Shown: one piece after another, positions 25,101 to 32,994 of the stretch
Layout: the number at the start of each line of letters is the position of its first letter
Position numbering within the stretch: position 1 is the stretch's first letter
Source: an uncultured Coriobacteriaceae bacterium
GTDB lineage: Bacteria > Actinomycetota > Coriobacteriia > Coriobacteriales > Atopobiaceae
Length of the DNA stretch: 38,826 bases
Assembly (NCBI GenBank): GCA_902790135.1
Contig: CADAQM010000022.1
Span: 1-38,826 of the forward strand
Reading direction: 5' to 3'
Notes under the pieces: model-generated
Told to the model about the DNA's origin: nothing
Database searches by the model: none
What the model saw: only the letters and a program-made list of their open reading frames with translations
Program-made: the position numbers and the translations under genes

Positions 25101-26609
25101 CTACGCCTCCAGCCGTCGCACGAGCAGCTGGTTGAACATCTTTGGGTTGCCCGAGCCCTTGCTCGCCCTCATGCACTGGCCAACGAGAAACCCGATGACC
25201 TTCTTGTTGCCGTCATGGTACTGCTGAGCCTGGCTCTCGCAGCGCTTGAGCACCTCATCCACAATCGCACCCAACGCATCGGCGTCGGTCGACTGGCGCA
25301 TGCCACGCTCGTCCACCACCCGCACGGGATCCGCATCCGTGCCGTCCACCAACTCAAACACCTCGCGGGCCTGCGCAAACGTCAGGGCATCCTCGGCAAG
25401 CAGGCCCGAGACGGACGCCACCTGCGCCTCGCTCAGCGCCGCAAAGGCCGGCACGAGATTGACCATCACGTTGACGAGCGTCGGCATCACCGAGGGCTCG
25501 ACCTGCGCGGCGACGGCTTCGAAGAAGGAGGCCGTGGCGGGATCGGCCACCAGCTTCTCCGCATCGAGGCGCCTGAGTCCCCACGTCGTCATGTAGCGGT
25601 CGCGCCTGGCGTCGGGCAGCTCGGGCATGCGCGCCCGGCAGCGCTCGATGAACTCGTCCGATAGGTCGAAGGGCGCGAGGTCGGGATCGGGGAAGAAGCG
25701 ATAGTCGTCCGCCGTCTCCTTCACGCGCATGACCACGGTCCGACGGCGGCTTGGCTCCCAATGCCGCGTCTCCTGACGGACGGCGCCTCCCTCCTCGAGC
25801 ACCTCTGCCTGGCGGCAGATCTCGTAGGCAAGCGCGTCGTGCAGGCTCTTGTACGAGTTGAGGTTCTTCAGCTCGGTCTTGGTGCCAAAGTGGGTGTCGC
25901 CACGACGGCGCAGGCTGACGTTGCCGTCGCAGCGCATCGAGCCCTTCTCCATGGAGCAGTCGGAGATGCCCAGCGCGAGAAAGGTCTGGCGCAGCTTCTC
26001 CATAAAGAGGCGCGCCTCCTCGGGCGTGCGCAGATCAGGCTCGGTCACCAGCTCGATGAGCGGCGTCCCGCAGCGGTTGTAGTCGATGAGGCTCTCGCTG
26101 GCACCACCAATGCGCCCCTCCGCCCCGCCGAGATGGTTCATCTTGGCAGCGTCCTCCTCCATGTGGATGCGCAGAATGCGGATGGGGGCTACATAGGAGC
26201 CGTCCGGTCGCTTGTCGACGGTCGCGCTGAGGCGCTCGCAGGCGCCCTCGCCCGAGACCTCGAGGTCGAGGTGTCCGTGCATGACAAAGGCGACGGGGCC
26301 CTGCGTGGTCTGGAAGTTCTTGGCCATGTCGGGATAGAAGTAGTGCTTGCGGTAGAACATCGAGCGGCGCATGACCTCGCAGTTGGTGGCGAGGCCCGCC
26401 ATGACTATGGACTCGATGGCCTTCTCGTTGGGCACCGGCAGGGCCCCCGGCATGCCCAGGCAGATGGGGCATACGTTGGCGTTGGGCTCGTCGTCGTGAC
26501 TGAGCCTGCAGCCGCAGAACATCTTGGTCTCGAGCGTGGTGAGCGCGGTATGCACCTCGAGGCCGATGACGGCCTCCCAGTCCTCGAGGACATCGGCGAG
26601 CCTCCTCAT
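25101..26609 (-). CDS. gatB: Asp-tRNA(Asn)/Glu-tRNA(Gln) amidotransferase subunit B
   Basis: The tRNA-binding and kinase subunit that activates misacylated Glu-tRNA(Gln) or Asp-tRNA(Asn) for amidation. The 502 residues are full length. Features: WEAVIGLEVHTAL (about 11-23), the zinc cysteines in MFCGCRLS and NVCPICLGMPG (about 30-53), RIHMEEDAAK, DYNRCGTPLIELVTEPD and the closing YqeY-like helical domain with GNPKMFNQLLVRRLEA. The ATG overlaps the gatA stop (TGATG), so translation is coupled. With gatC and gatA it makes a complete GatCAB, which implies indirect synthesis of Gln-tRNA and/or Asn-tRNA. Confidence 0.97.
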   Translation of the reverse strand: MRRLADVLEDWEAVIGLEVHTALTTLETKMFCGCRLSHDDEPNANVCPICLGMPGALPVPNEKAIESIVMAGLATNCEVMRRSMFYRKHYFYPDMAKNFQTTQGPVAFVMHGHLDLEVSGEGACERLSATVDKRPDGSYVAPIRILRIHMEEDAAKMNHLGGAEGRIGGASESLIDYNRCGTPLIELVTEPDLRTPEEARLFMEKLRQTFLALGISDCSMEKGSMRCDGNVSLRRRGDTHFGTKTELKNLNSYKSLHDALAYEICRQAEVLEEGGAVRQETRHWEPSRRRTVVMRVKETADDYRFFPDPDLAPFDLSDEFIERCRARMPELPDARRDRYMTTWGLRRLDAEKLVADPATASFFEAVAAQVEPSVMPTLVNVMVNLVPAFAALSEAQVASVSGLLAEDALTFAQAREVFELVDGTDADPVRVVDERGMRQSTDADALGAIVDEVLKRCESQAQQYHDGNKKVIGFLVGQCMRASKGSGNPKMFNQLLVRRLEA

Positions 26610-28105
26610 CAGAGCTCACCGCCCTTCCCTGCAAAGGCCGGTGCGACGACGCCTTCCATGTCGCACGCGCGCTCGAGCGCTCGCGCAAAGGTGAGGAGGC
26701 TTGCGTCGTCGAAGGTCGGGCCCTGCAGCTGGGCGCCGATGGGCATGCCCGAGTCTGTGCCAAGACCGACCGGCACGCTGATGCCGCAGTTGCCCGCTAT
26801 GTTATTCGAGATGGTGTAGACGTCAGCCAGATAGAGAGCCGCCGGGTCGGATATCGCGCCGTGCTCCCAGGCAACGGTGGGGCTCGCTGGCATTAGAATG
26901 GCATCTACCTGCGCAAAGGCACGCTGGTAGTCAGCCGTGATGAGCGTGCGCACCTTCTGGGCAGCAAGGTAATACCTCTCGTAGACGCCGCTGGAGAGCA
27001 GGTAGGCACCCAGCATCTGGCGCCTCTTTGCCTCGGGCCCGAAGCCATGCGCACGCGAGAGCGACGACTGCTCGGCCAGCGTCGCGCATCCCGGCTCCTG
27101 GTAGCCATAGCGCACGCCGTCAAAGCGCGCGAGGTTGGAGAAGGCCTCGCACGACGCAAGCACGTAGTAGGCAGCGATGGAGCTTGCCATGTTGGGCAGG
27201 TCCACCTCCATGATCCGTGCGCCAGCATCCGCCAGCTTGTGCGCGGCGCGCTCGATGGCAGATCGCACCTCGGGGGCCAGGCCCTCTGCCTCGAGCAGCG
27301 CCGGGATGACACCCACTGCACGCCCCTCGATGGGATCCTCGAGGTGAGCAAGGTAGTCCTGCGTGAAGTCTTGGCTCGTGGCATCAAGACGATCGCGACC
27401 GCCGGCCGTGAGCGCGTTCATGGCAAGCGCGACGTCCTCCACGCGTCGGCCGATCGGCCCCACCTGGTCGAGCGAGCTGCCAAAGGCAACCACGCCATAG
27501 CGGCTCACCACCCCGTAGCTGGGCTTCATGCCCACCACGCCGCACAGCGAAGCAGGCTGTCGGATCGAGCCACCGGTGTCCGAGCCAAGCGCCAAGGTGA
27601 CCTCGCCCGCAGTCACGGCTGCCGCGCTTCCGCCCGACGAGCCTCCTGGCACGCGCATCAGGTCCCAGGGGTTGTTGGTTGGGTGAAAGGCGGAGGAGTC
27701 CGTGGTGGAGCCAAAGGCAAACTCGTCCATGTTGAGCTTGCCCAGCGGCGTTGCGCCTGCGTCCAGCATGCGCTGCACGCAGGTGGCGGTATAGGCGCTC
27801 TCGTAGGGCTCGAGCATGCGGCTCGCGCAGGTGGTGCGTGTGCCGACGAGATTCATGTTGTCCTTGAAGGCCACGGGGACGCCCGCGAGCGGCCCCAGCC
27901 TCTCCCCCGCCGCACGCGCGGCGTCCGTCCTTGCGGCAGCCGCCAGGGCAAGCTCCTCGCTCACCTGCAAGAAGGCCTGCGTCTTCCCGTCTCGGGAGGC
28001 AATGGCGTCAAGCGACGCTTGGGCGACCTCCGTTGCGGAGAAGTCGCCTCGGGTGACGCCTGTGGCTATCTGGCGCGCCGAGAGTGCGTCAAGGCTCCCC
28101 ATCAT
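26609..28105 (-). CDS. gatA: Asp-tRNA(Asn)/Glu-tRNA(Gln) amidotransferase subunit A
   Basis: The glutamine amidase subunit of GatCAB. The 498 residues are full length for the family. The Ser-cisSer-Lys amidase triad is present: Lys81 in PVAFKDN, then VPGGSSGGSAAA (about 155-166) and GSDTGGSIRQPASL (about 174-187). The start is the first of two consecutive Met codons; its ATG overlaps the gatC stop by four bases (ATGA) and is preceded by GGGGGTAGCGC. It releases ammonia from glutamine and channels it to GatB. Confidence 0.97.
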   Translation of the reverse strand: MMGSLDALSARQIATGVTRGDFSATEVAQASLDAIASRDGKTQAFLQVSEELALAAAARTDAARAAGERLGPLAGVPVAFKDNMNLVGTRTTCASRMLEPYESAYTATCVQRMLDAGATPLGKLNMDEFAFGSTTDSSAFHPTNNPWDLMRVPGGSSGGSAAAVTAGEVTLALGSDTGGSIRQPASLCGVVGMKPSYGVVSRYGVVAFGSSLDQVGPIGRRVEDVALAMNALTAGGRDRLDATSQDFTQDYLAHLEDPIEGRAVGVIPALLEAEGLAPEVRSAIERAAHKLADAGARIMEVDLPNMASSIAAYYVLASCEAFSNLARFDGVRYGYQEPGCATLAEQSSLSRAHGFGPEAKRRQMLGAYLLSSGVYERYYLAAQKVRTLITADYQRAFAQVDAILMPASPTVAWEHGAISDPAALYLADVYTISNNIAGNCGISVPVGLGTDSGMPIGAQLQGPTFDDASLLTFARALERACDMEGVVAPAFAGKGGEL

Positions 28106-28407
28106 GCGCTACCCCCATCCGCGAGGATCGCTGGCACCCGGAAGGAGCGCCCACGGATACTCGCTGCGTTCGCGAGGGCCTCCTCCAGGGACAGCCCTGC
28201 CACCACCGTGTCTTCTCGTACGACGTTGACGAGGTCTCCCGTGGGATGGAAGGTGGGCTCCACGCCGTCTAGGTCGTAGGCGAGGATGGGGTCGAGCAGC
28301 GCAATCGCGTCGTTCATGTACGCGGTCATCTCGTCCAACTCGGTATCGCTGAGCGCGATGCGCGCGTAGTCGGCAATGCCAGCGACGTCTTCTCTCGAAA
28401 GGGGCAT
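28102..28407 (-). CDS. gatC: Asp-tRNA(Asn)/Glu-tRNA(Gln) amidotransferase subunit C
   Basis: The small belt subunit that holds GatA and GatB together. The 101 residues match the family (about 95-100). Typical features are an N-terminal helix (EDVAGIADYARIALSDTELD), the segment ILAYDLDGVEPTFHP, and the Arg-Glu-Asp run VVREDTVVAGLSLEEALANA. The start follows a strong AAGGGAGGTGCC. It is the first gene of gatCAB and is divergent from the lipoprotein gene at 28652. A TATCAT box at 28444-28449 on the minus strand is a weak -10 candidate. Confidence 0.95.
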   Translation of the reverse strand: MPLSREDVAGIADYARIALSDTELDEMTAYMNDAIALLDPILAYDLDGVEPTFHPTGDLVNVVREDTVVAGLSLEEALANAASIRGRSFRVPAILADGGSA

Positions 28408-28651
28408 GGCACCTCCCTTATGGCTTGTGGGTTGAACGAGTTGATGATACGACAAGCGCGCGGCGCATCCCGTTACGGCTCTCAGGGCGGACCAGTGCCG
28501 ACCGGTCTGCTGACGGGGACGGAACCGCAGCCCGTTGCGGATCTGCGGACGGACCCGTGGCACCCCAACGGTCCGCCACCGACGCGCAACAGCAAACAGC
28601 GCGGTATGATGGGGTTGGCACACAAACAGCAGCAGACGAGGAGGACCGCCG

Positions 28652-28921
28652 ATGAAGAAGACTCTGGTCTATGGCGCCGCGACGGCAGTGGTGGTCCTCT
28701 CCTTGGGGAGCTGCGCCGTGACCAGCTGCGTGAGGCAACCCGCGTTGCTCTACGGTCCTCCGCCCGTGCAGGATGATGATGAGCCCATCGAGGATGTCTA
28801 CGGGGCTCCCATTGACCTCGATGACGGCACGGACATCGATGACGCTGAGCCAGCTCAGCCCGAGGATGACGAAGGCGCGATCATTACGCTCTACGGTCCG
28901 CCACCAACAGACATGGATTGA
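28652..28921 (+). CDS. Small acidic lipoprotein with YGPPP repeats, candidate radical SAM substrate
   Basis: An 89-residue protein. MKK plus a hydrophobic stretch (residues 4-18) and LSLGSC form a lipoprotein signal with Cys21 as the predicted lipidated residue; Cys26 follows. The mature part is very acidic (19 Asp/Glu) and carries three Tyr-Gly motifs: LYGPPP at 33-38, VYGAP at 49-53 and LYGPPP at 80-85. The ATG follows AGGAGGACCGCCG. A radical SAM/SPASM gene starts 44 bp downstream. From memory, TIGRFAMs describe an rSAM/lipoprotein pair (TIGR04133/TIGR04134) in which the lipoprotein carries Tyr-Gly-x-Pro motifs; this pair looks like a version of it. Modification is inferred. Confidence 0.82.
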   Translation: MKKTLVYGAATAVVVLSLGSCAVTSCVRQPALLYGPPPVQDDDEPIEDVYGAPIDLDDGTDIDDAEPAQPEDDEGAIITLYGPPPTDMD

Positions 28922-28965
28922 CGCACAAGCCTCCTATCCCCACTCGTCCGCCACAAAGGACGCCC

Positions 28966-30072
28966 ATGCAACAGACCAACGCCCTCAAACGCTCGGGCCT
29001 CGAGCGCCAGCGCGACCGCTTTGAGCGCAACCGAATCTCCCCCACCCTCCAGCAGCTCTTCTTGGAGGTCACACCGCGCTGCAACCTCTCGTGCGTCCAC
29101 TGCGGCAGCCGCTGTGACGAGCACAGCCTGACGCAGGAACTCTCCCTCGACGAGTATCGCAGCGTGCTCTCGCGCGTGCGCGACGCGTTTGGCACGCGCG
29201 TGTTTGTGGTGCTCACCGGCGGCGAGCCCCTGCTCTATAGCGACATCTACCGCCTGGGATCTCTCATAGCAGACATGGGCTTCCCCTGGGGGATGACCAC
29301 CAACGGGACGCTCATCACACGCGAGGTGGCAAACCGGCTCGTGGATTGTGGCATGCGCACCGTCTCCATCAGCGTCGACGGGACGCGCAAGACCCACGAT
29401 GCCGTGCGCCGCCACACCGGCGCCTACGACGCGGCGCTCGCCGGCGTGCAGAACCTTGCCGACAATGGAGGCCTCAAGGCCCTGCAGGTGACCTCCGTCG
29501 TCAACCACCAGACCATCGACGAGATAGACCGGCTCTTCGATCTCATGGTGAGTCTTCCCATCGACAGCTGGCGCCTGGCCAACGTGGAGCCCATCGGCAG
29601 CGCCCTCCTGCACCCCGACATCCTCTTTACGCCCGAGGACTATGCACGTCTCTTTGCCTTCATCCGCGAGAAGCGCGAGCAGGAGTGGCCCGTGGAATAC
29701 GGCTGCTGCCACTACCTGGGCCTGGGCTACGAGGGCGAGCTGCGCAACTGGTTCTGGCTCTGCAGCGCGGGCATCCATGTAATGTCGGTCACGCACACCG
29801 GCGACATCGCCAGCTGCCTCGACATAGAGCGCTCGCCAAAGACCGTCTTTGGCAACATCCGCACCGACGACATCGCCGAGGTGTGGCGCAATGGTTTTGG
29901 CATCTATCGGCAGCGAGACGGGCTGGCAGAGCGCAACGAGCAATGCGCCGCCTGCTCCGAGAAGCGCTGGTGCCGGGGTGACTCCGCCCATAGCTGGGAC
30001 TTTACTCGCGACGAGCCGCGCGTGTGCATGGCTCGCGGCCTGCCAGGCTTCATCCCACTGCAGGCTCAGTAA
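28966..30072 (+). CDS. Radical SAM/SPASM domain protein, candidate lipoprotein/peptide maturase
   Basis: A 368-residue radical S-adenosylmethionine enzyme. The first [4Fe-4S] site is CNLSCVHC (Cys39, 43, 46), followed by the GGEPL motif (VVLTGGEPLLYSDI). A SPASM-type region follows, with Cys247/248, Cys266, Cys284, Cys327-x2-Cys330-x5-Cys336 and Cys354, enough for one or two auxiliary clusters. Such enzymes usually install crosslinks or other changes in peptides. The gene directly follows the YGPPP lipoprotein gene, which makes that protein the likely substrate. The start at 28966 has AAAGGACGCCC before it. No peptide exporter or protease gene adjoins, in keeping with a lipoprotein exported by Sec. 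A hairpin follows at 30097-30129. Confidence 0.9.
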   Translation: MQQTNALKRSGLERQRDRFERNRISPTLQQLFLEVTPRCNLSCVHCGSRCDEHSLTQELSLDEYRSVLSRVRDAFGTRVFVVLTGGEPLLYSDIYRLGSLIADMGFPWGMTTNGTLITREVANRLVDCGMRTVSISVDGTRKTHDAVRRHTGAYDAALAGVQNLADNGGLKALQVTSVVNHQTIDEIDRLFDLMVSLPIDSWRLANVEPIGSALLHPDILFTPEDYARLFAFIREKREQEWPVEYGCCHYLGLGYEGELRNWFWLCSAGIHVMSVTHTGDIASCLDIERSPKTVFGNIRTDDIAEVWRNGFGIYRQRDGLAERNEQCAACSEKRWCRGDSAHSWDFTRDEPRVCMARGLPGFIPLQAQ

Positions 30073-30096
30073 CGAACTCGGGTCATTGGCCAAACA

Positions 30097-30129
30097 GAAG
30101 GGGGCACCTCTCACGAGATGCCCCCCTTC
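30097..30129. terminator. Bidirectional terminator hairpin
   Basis: GAAGGGGGCACCTC, loop TCAC, GAGATGCCCCCCTTC: a long stem with one mismatch and one bulge. It sits between the convergent radical SAM and flotillin genes. Confidence 0.75.
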
Positions 30130-30154
30130 ACGCTAGCGACTGTGACTGCCGCGC

Positions 30155-31696
30155 CTAGGCTTCGACCTCCTCGACCGCCTCGCCTGGCACGTCCGCCTCA
30201 TCCTGCGAGCTTGCCTCACCCGGCACGCTCGGCACGTTGGGCGCCAGGCCCTCGGCCTCCACGCGCACGTTGCGGTTGACCGCTGCGTCGTAGCTGCTCG
30301 CGCGCATGATGTCGCGCATGTCGACACCCGTCGCCTCGCTCATGGTGTCAAAGACCTGACGGATGACCACAGGCATCTGGGCGCTCACGCGGCTCACGCC
30401 GCCCTCGCCACCTGCACCAGCGTCGTAGATGGAGACGTTGCCAATGCTGGAGAGGGGCTGCGCCACGGCTGCGGCCACCTCGGGCATGATCTTGATCATC
30501 ATCTCGGCCATGCCAGCCTGGTTCATCTTCTGCAGGGCCAGTGCGCGCTTCTCGAGCGCTGCCGCATCGGCCTCGCCCTTGGCACGTATGGCCTCGGCCT
30601 CCGCCTCGCCCTGGATACGGGTCGCCTCGGCCTGGGCCTCGGCGCGCAGACGCATGGCCTCCGCCTCCTGCTCGGCTGCATAGCGGTCAGCCTCCGCCTC
30701 GCGCTTGCGCTGCTCGAGGGCTGCCTCGGCCTCCTGCTCGATGCGGTACTTGTCAGCCTCGGCCTGCTTCTTGACCTGGGCGGCGAGCTCCTGCTCGCGC
30801 ACCTGCACCTCGCGCTCGCGCAGCTCGGTCTCGCGCTCGGTGCGCGCGATCTGGGCGTTAACGATTGCAGCCTGGATGACCCGCTGCTGCTCCTGCTCCT
30901 GGATGGCGTACGCCGCATCCGCACGAGCCCGCTCGGTGTCCTCGCGCGCCTTGAGCCCAGCCCTCTGGATGGCAAGGGCATTCTGCTTCTCGGCTATGTC
31001 GGTGTCGGCCTTCACGCGCTGGTCGTTGGCCTCGCGCTCGGCCTGCGCCTGTGCGATGGAGACTTCCTTCTCGGCCTGGGCCTTGGCGATGGCCGCGTCC
31101 TTCTTGATCTTGGACGTGTTGTCCATGCCGAGGTCGGTGATCAGACCATGCTCGTCGGTGACGTTCTGGATGTTGCACGAGAGGATCTCGATGCCCAGCT
31201 TCTCCATGTCCCGGCTCGCCTTGGCAAGCACCTGGTCGGAGAACGAGTCGCGATCGGTGTTGATCGAGCGCAGGTCAAGGGTGCCAATGATCTCGCGCAT
31301 ATTGCCCTGGAGCGAATCCTGCAGCGAGATCGCGATCTGCTGCTCGTTCATGTTCAGGAAGTTGCGCTCGGCCAGAAGCATGCCGTCGGGGTCGTCGGTC
31401 ACGCGCACCTTGGCCACCGCATCGACCTTCACGTTGATGAAGTCGTTGGTGGGAATGTATTGGTCCGTCTTGATGTCGACCGAAATCTGCTTGAGGCAGA
31501 GACGGTCCACGCGCTCAAAGAACGGGATCTTGAACCCGGCGCGGCCGATGAGCACGCGCGGGCGCTCGTGCAGGCCACTGATGATGAGTGCGACATCGGG
31601 CGGAGCCTTGACGTATCCGGTAGACACGAATGTGATCACCAACGCGGCAAGCACCGCGCAGGTCGCAATCGTCGCAAACGGAACACCAAACAACAT
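30155..31696 (-). CDS. floT: Flotillin-like protein (SPFH/band 7)
   Basis: A 513-residue membrane-scaffold protein. It has an N-terminal membrane segment (residues about 5-25), then a band 7/SPFH domain (about 30-190, with KISVDIKTDQYIPTNDFINV-like signature and LGIEILSCNIQNVTDEHG). A long Ala/Glu/Arg/Gln-rich coiled coil (about 200-425) and a C-terminal tail follow; the tail has QPLSSIGNVSIYDAG and an acidic end. Length and layout fit B. subtilis FloT/YuaG (about 509). Such proteins organise membrane microdomains. It lacks the adjoining NfeD-like gene often paired with flotillins. The start at 31696 follows AAGAGGTAATC. Confidence 0.92.
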   Translation of the reverse strand: MLFGVPFATIATCAVLAALVITFVSTGYVKAPPDVALIISGLHERPRVLIGRAGFKIPFFERVDRLCLKQISVDIKTDQYIPTNDFINVKVDAVAKVRVTDDPDGMLLAERNFLNMNEQQIAISLQDSLQGNMREIIGTLDLRSINTDRDSFSDQVLAKASRDMEKLGIEILSCNIQNVTDEHGLITDLGMDNTSKIKKDAAIAKAQAEKEVSIAQAQAEREANDQRVKADTDIAEKQNALAIQRAGLKAREDTERARADAAYAIQEQEQQRVIQAAIVNAQIARTERETELREREVQVREQELAAQVKKQAEADKYRIEQEAEAALEQRKREAEADRYAAEQEAEAMRLRAEAQAEATRIQGEAEAEAIRAKGEADAAALEKRALALQKMNQAGMAEMMIKIMPEVAAAVAQPLSSIGNVSIYDAGAGGEGGVSRVSAQMPVVIRQVFDTMSEATGVDMRDIMRASSYDAAVNRNVRVEAEGLAPNVPSVPGEASSQDEADVPGEAVEEVEA

Positions 31697-32027
31697 GATT
31701 ACCTCTTTCTTGGAACAAACCGTCCAACTCGAACTGACTGCCCTCACGGGACTGACTGCTCAAACTCAAACGACGCCCCTCGTCATGCGTCTGACGCCCT
31801 TAGTCCACCGGTACCTCCTTTCGTGCCCCCTCGGGCACCTCGCCAACGTCTTACCACCCGTAAGACAATTAGGATTTACTGTTCCCCTTTTTGAATCCCC
31901 CCAATCCGGTCGCTCTCGACCATCGTTGCTCCATAATTCGTATGCCTCTGGGCGGACTGCCCATACCCCTTGCATATGCGCTCTGCTGTACCATAGGCAC
32001 AACGATTGCCGTAGAGGGGAGATGCGC
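31697..32027. other. 331-bp divergent intergenic region with hairpins, short repeats and a two-codon ORF
   Basis: It holds (a) a direct repeat ACTGACTGC at 31733-31741 and 31751-31759; (b) a perfect AAAGGAGG Shine-Dalgarno on the minus strand (31821-31814), 5 nt before GTG-GAC-TAA (31808-31800); (c) a hairpin GTGCCC/GGGCAC at 31823-31838; (d) a hairpin GTCTTAC/GTAAGAC at 31848-31866. No real gene was found. It probably contains the flotillin leader and the promoters of both flanking genes. Confidence 0.6.
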
Positions 32028-32864
32028 ATGTACCAGCTCGTAGCGACCGACATGGACGAGACCTTCCTAGCTTTCGACCACTCCGTCCCCCAGGCAAATA
32101 TCGACGCCATCCTGCGCATGAAGGAGCTGGGCGTGCACTTTGTCCCCTCGTCGGGACGCGCCTACGACTCCATCATGGGAAGCCTGCGTGGGTTGCCCAC
32201 AGAGTGCCTTGAGGGTGGCTACGTCATCTCGTACAACGGGGGCTGCATCAATCGCATCGGTGACCCAAAGCCGCTCATCAGCCACACCATCCCCTTCGAT
32301 CGTGTCAAGCAGCTCTTCGACTACGCGGCCTACATCGGTGACGTGGGCATGCACATCTACCAGCTCGACGGTCACGTGTGGGGCTGGAACCTCACGCCGA
32401 GCGAGGTAGACTACCTTGCCGGCCACATCGCCATCGAGCAGTTCGACGGGGTCAGTATCGAGTTTCTGCGCGACGTGCCCCTGGCCAAGTGCCTCTACGT
32501 GTACGAGGACCTCGACCTGCTCCACGAGCTCGAGCTTGCCATGCCGCCCGAGCTGGCCGCCGGCCTCTCCACCACCTTCTCCTCCGGACGCTACTACGAG
32601 TTCAACCCCGCCGGCGTGGACAAGGGCTTCGGACTGCGCGCGCTCGCCGACTACCTGGGCGTCGACATCGAGGACACCATCGCCTGCGGCGACTCCGCCA
32701 ACGACATGGCCATGATCGAGGCTGCCGGCCTCGGCGTGGTGGTCTCCAACGCATCGCACGACGCCGCGGCAATCGCAGACTACCGTGCGCAAAGCAGCTG
32801 CAACGACGGCATCTTTGCCGAGGTACTCGAGAAGTTCATCGAGCCGCAGCACGCACGCGGATAG
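32028..32864 (+). CDS. Cof-type HAD family hydrolase
   Basis: A 278-residue predicted sugar-phosphate or nucleotide phosphatase of the Cof/YidA group. Motif I is ATDMDETFL (residues about 6-14; the usual DxDGT reads DMDET, keeping both aspartates). Motif II is VPSSGRAY (Ser), and motif III/IV is the Lys in GVDKGFGLRALADYLG followed by ACGDSANDMAMIEAAG (about 222-237). The C2-type cap domain lies between. The ATG at 32028 is 8 nt after GAGGGG; an ATG two codons earlier is too close to that site. It lies upstream of the suf operon on the same strand but that operon has its own promoter. Confidence 0.92.
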   Translation: MYQLVATDMDETFLAFDHSVPQANIDAILRMKELGVHFVPSSGRAYDSIMGSLRGLPTECLEGGYVISYNGGCINRIGDPKPLISHTIPFDRVKQLFDYAAYIGDVGMHIYQLDGHVWGWNLTPSEVDYLAGHIAIEQFDGVSIEFLRDVPLAKCLYVYEDLDLLHELELAMPPELAAGLSTTFSSGRYYEFNPAGVDKGFGLRALADYLGVDIEDTIACGDSANDMAMIEAAGLGVVVSNASHDAAAIADYRAQSSCNDGIFAEVLEKFIEPQHARG

Positions 32865-32910
32865 GTTGTCCCAAGCGGTACGCGCCGAATGTATGGTGTT
32901 CTCTTCACAC

Positions 32911-32983
32911 CTTGCATGTCCCCTTCAGTTGTAGGTAAAATACCTCACTGCAAGTAGGAATTACTCATTGCGGGACATGCAAG
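32911..32983 (+). promoter_or_regulatory. suf operon promoter with nested palindromes
   Basis: TTGCAT (32912-32917) and TAAAAT (32936-32941) form a -35/-10 pair with an 18-bp spacer, 54 bp before the sufC start. The -10 box lies in the palindrome AGGTA-AAA-TACCT (32933-32945). A second dyad, AGTA-GGAAT-TACT, lies at 32953-32965. The whole is bracketed by a perfect 12-bp inverted repeat, CTTGCATGTCCC (32911-32922) and GGGACATGCAAG (32972-32983). These are good operator candidates for the Rrf2 regulator at the operon's end. Confidence 0.6.
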
Positions 32984-32994
32984 AGAGAGGCATC

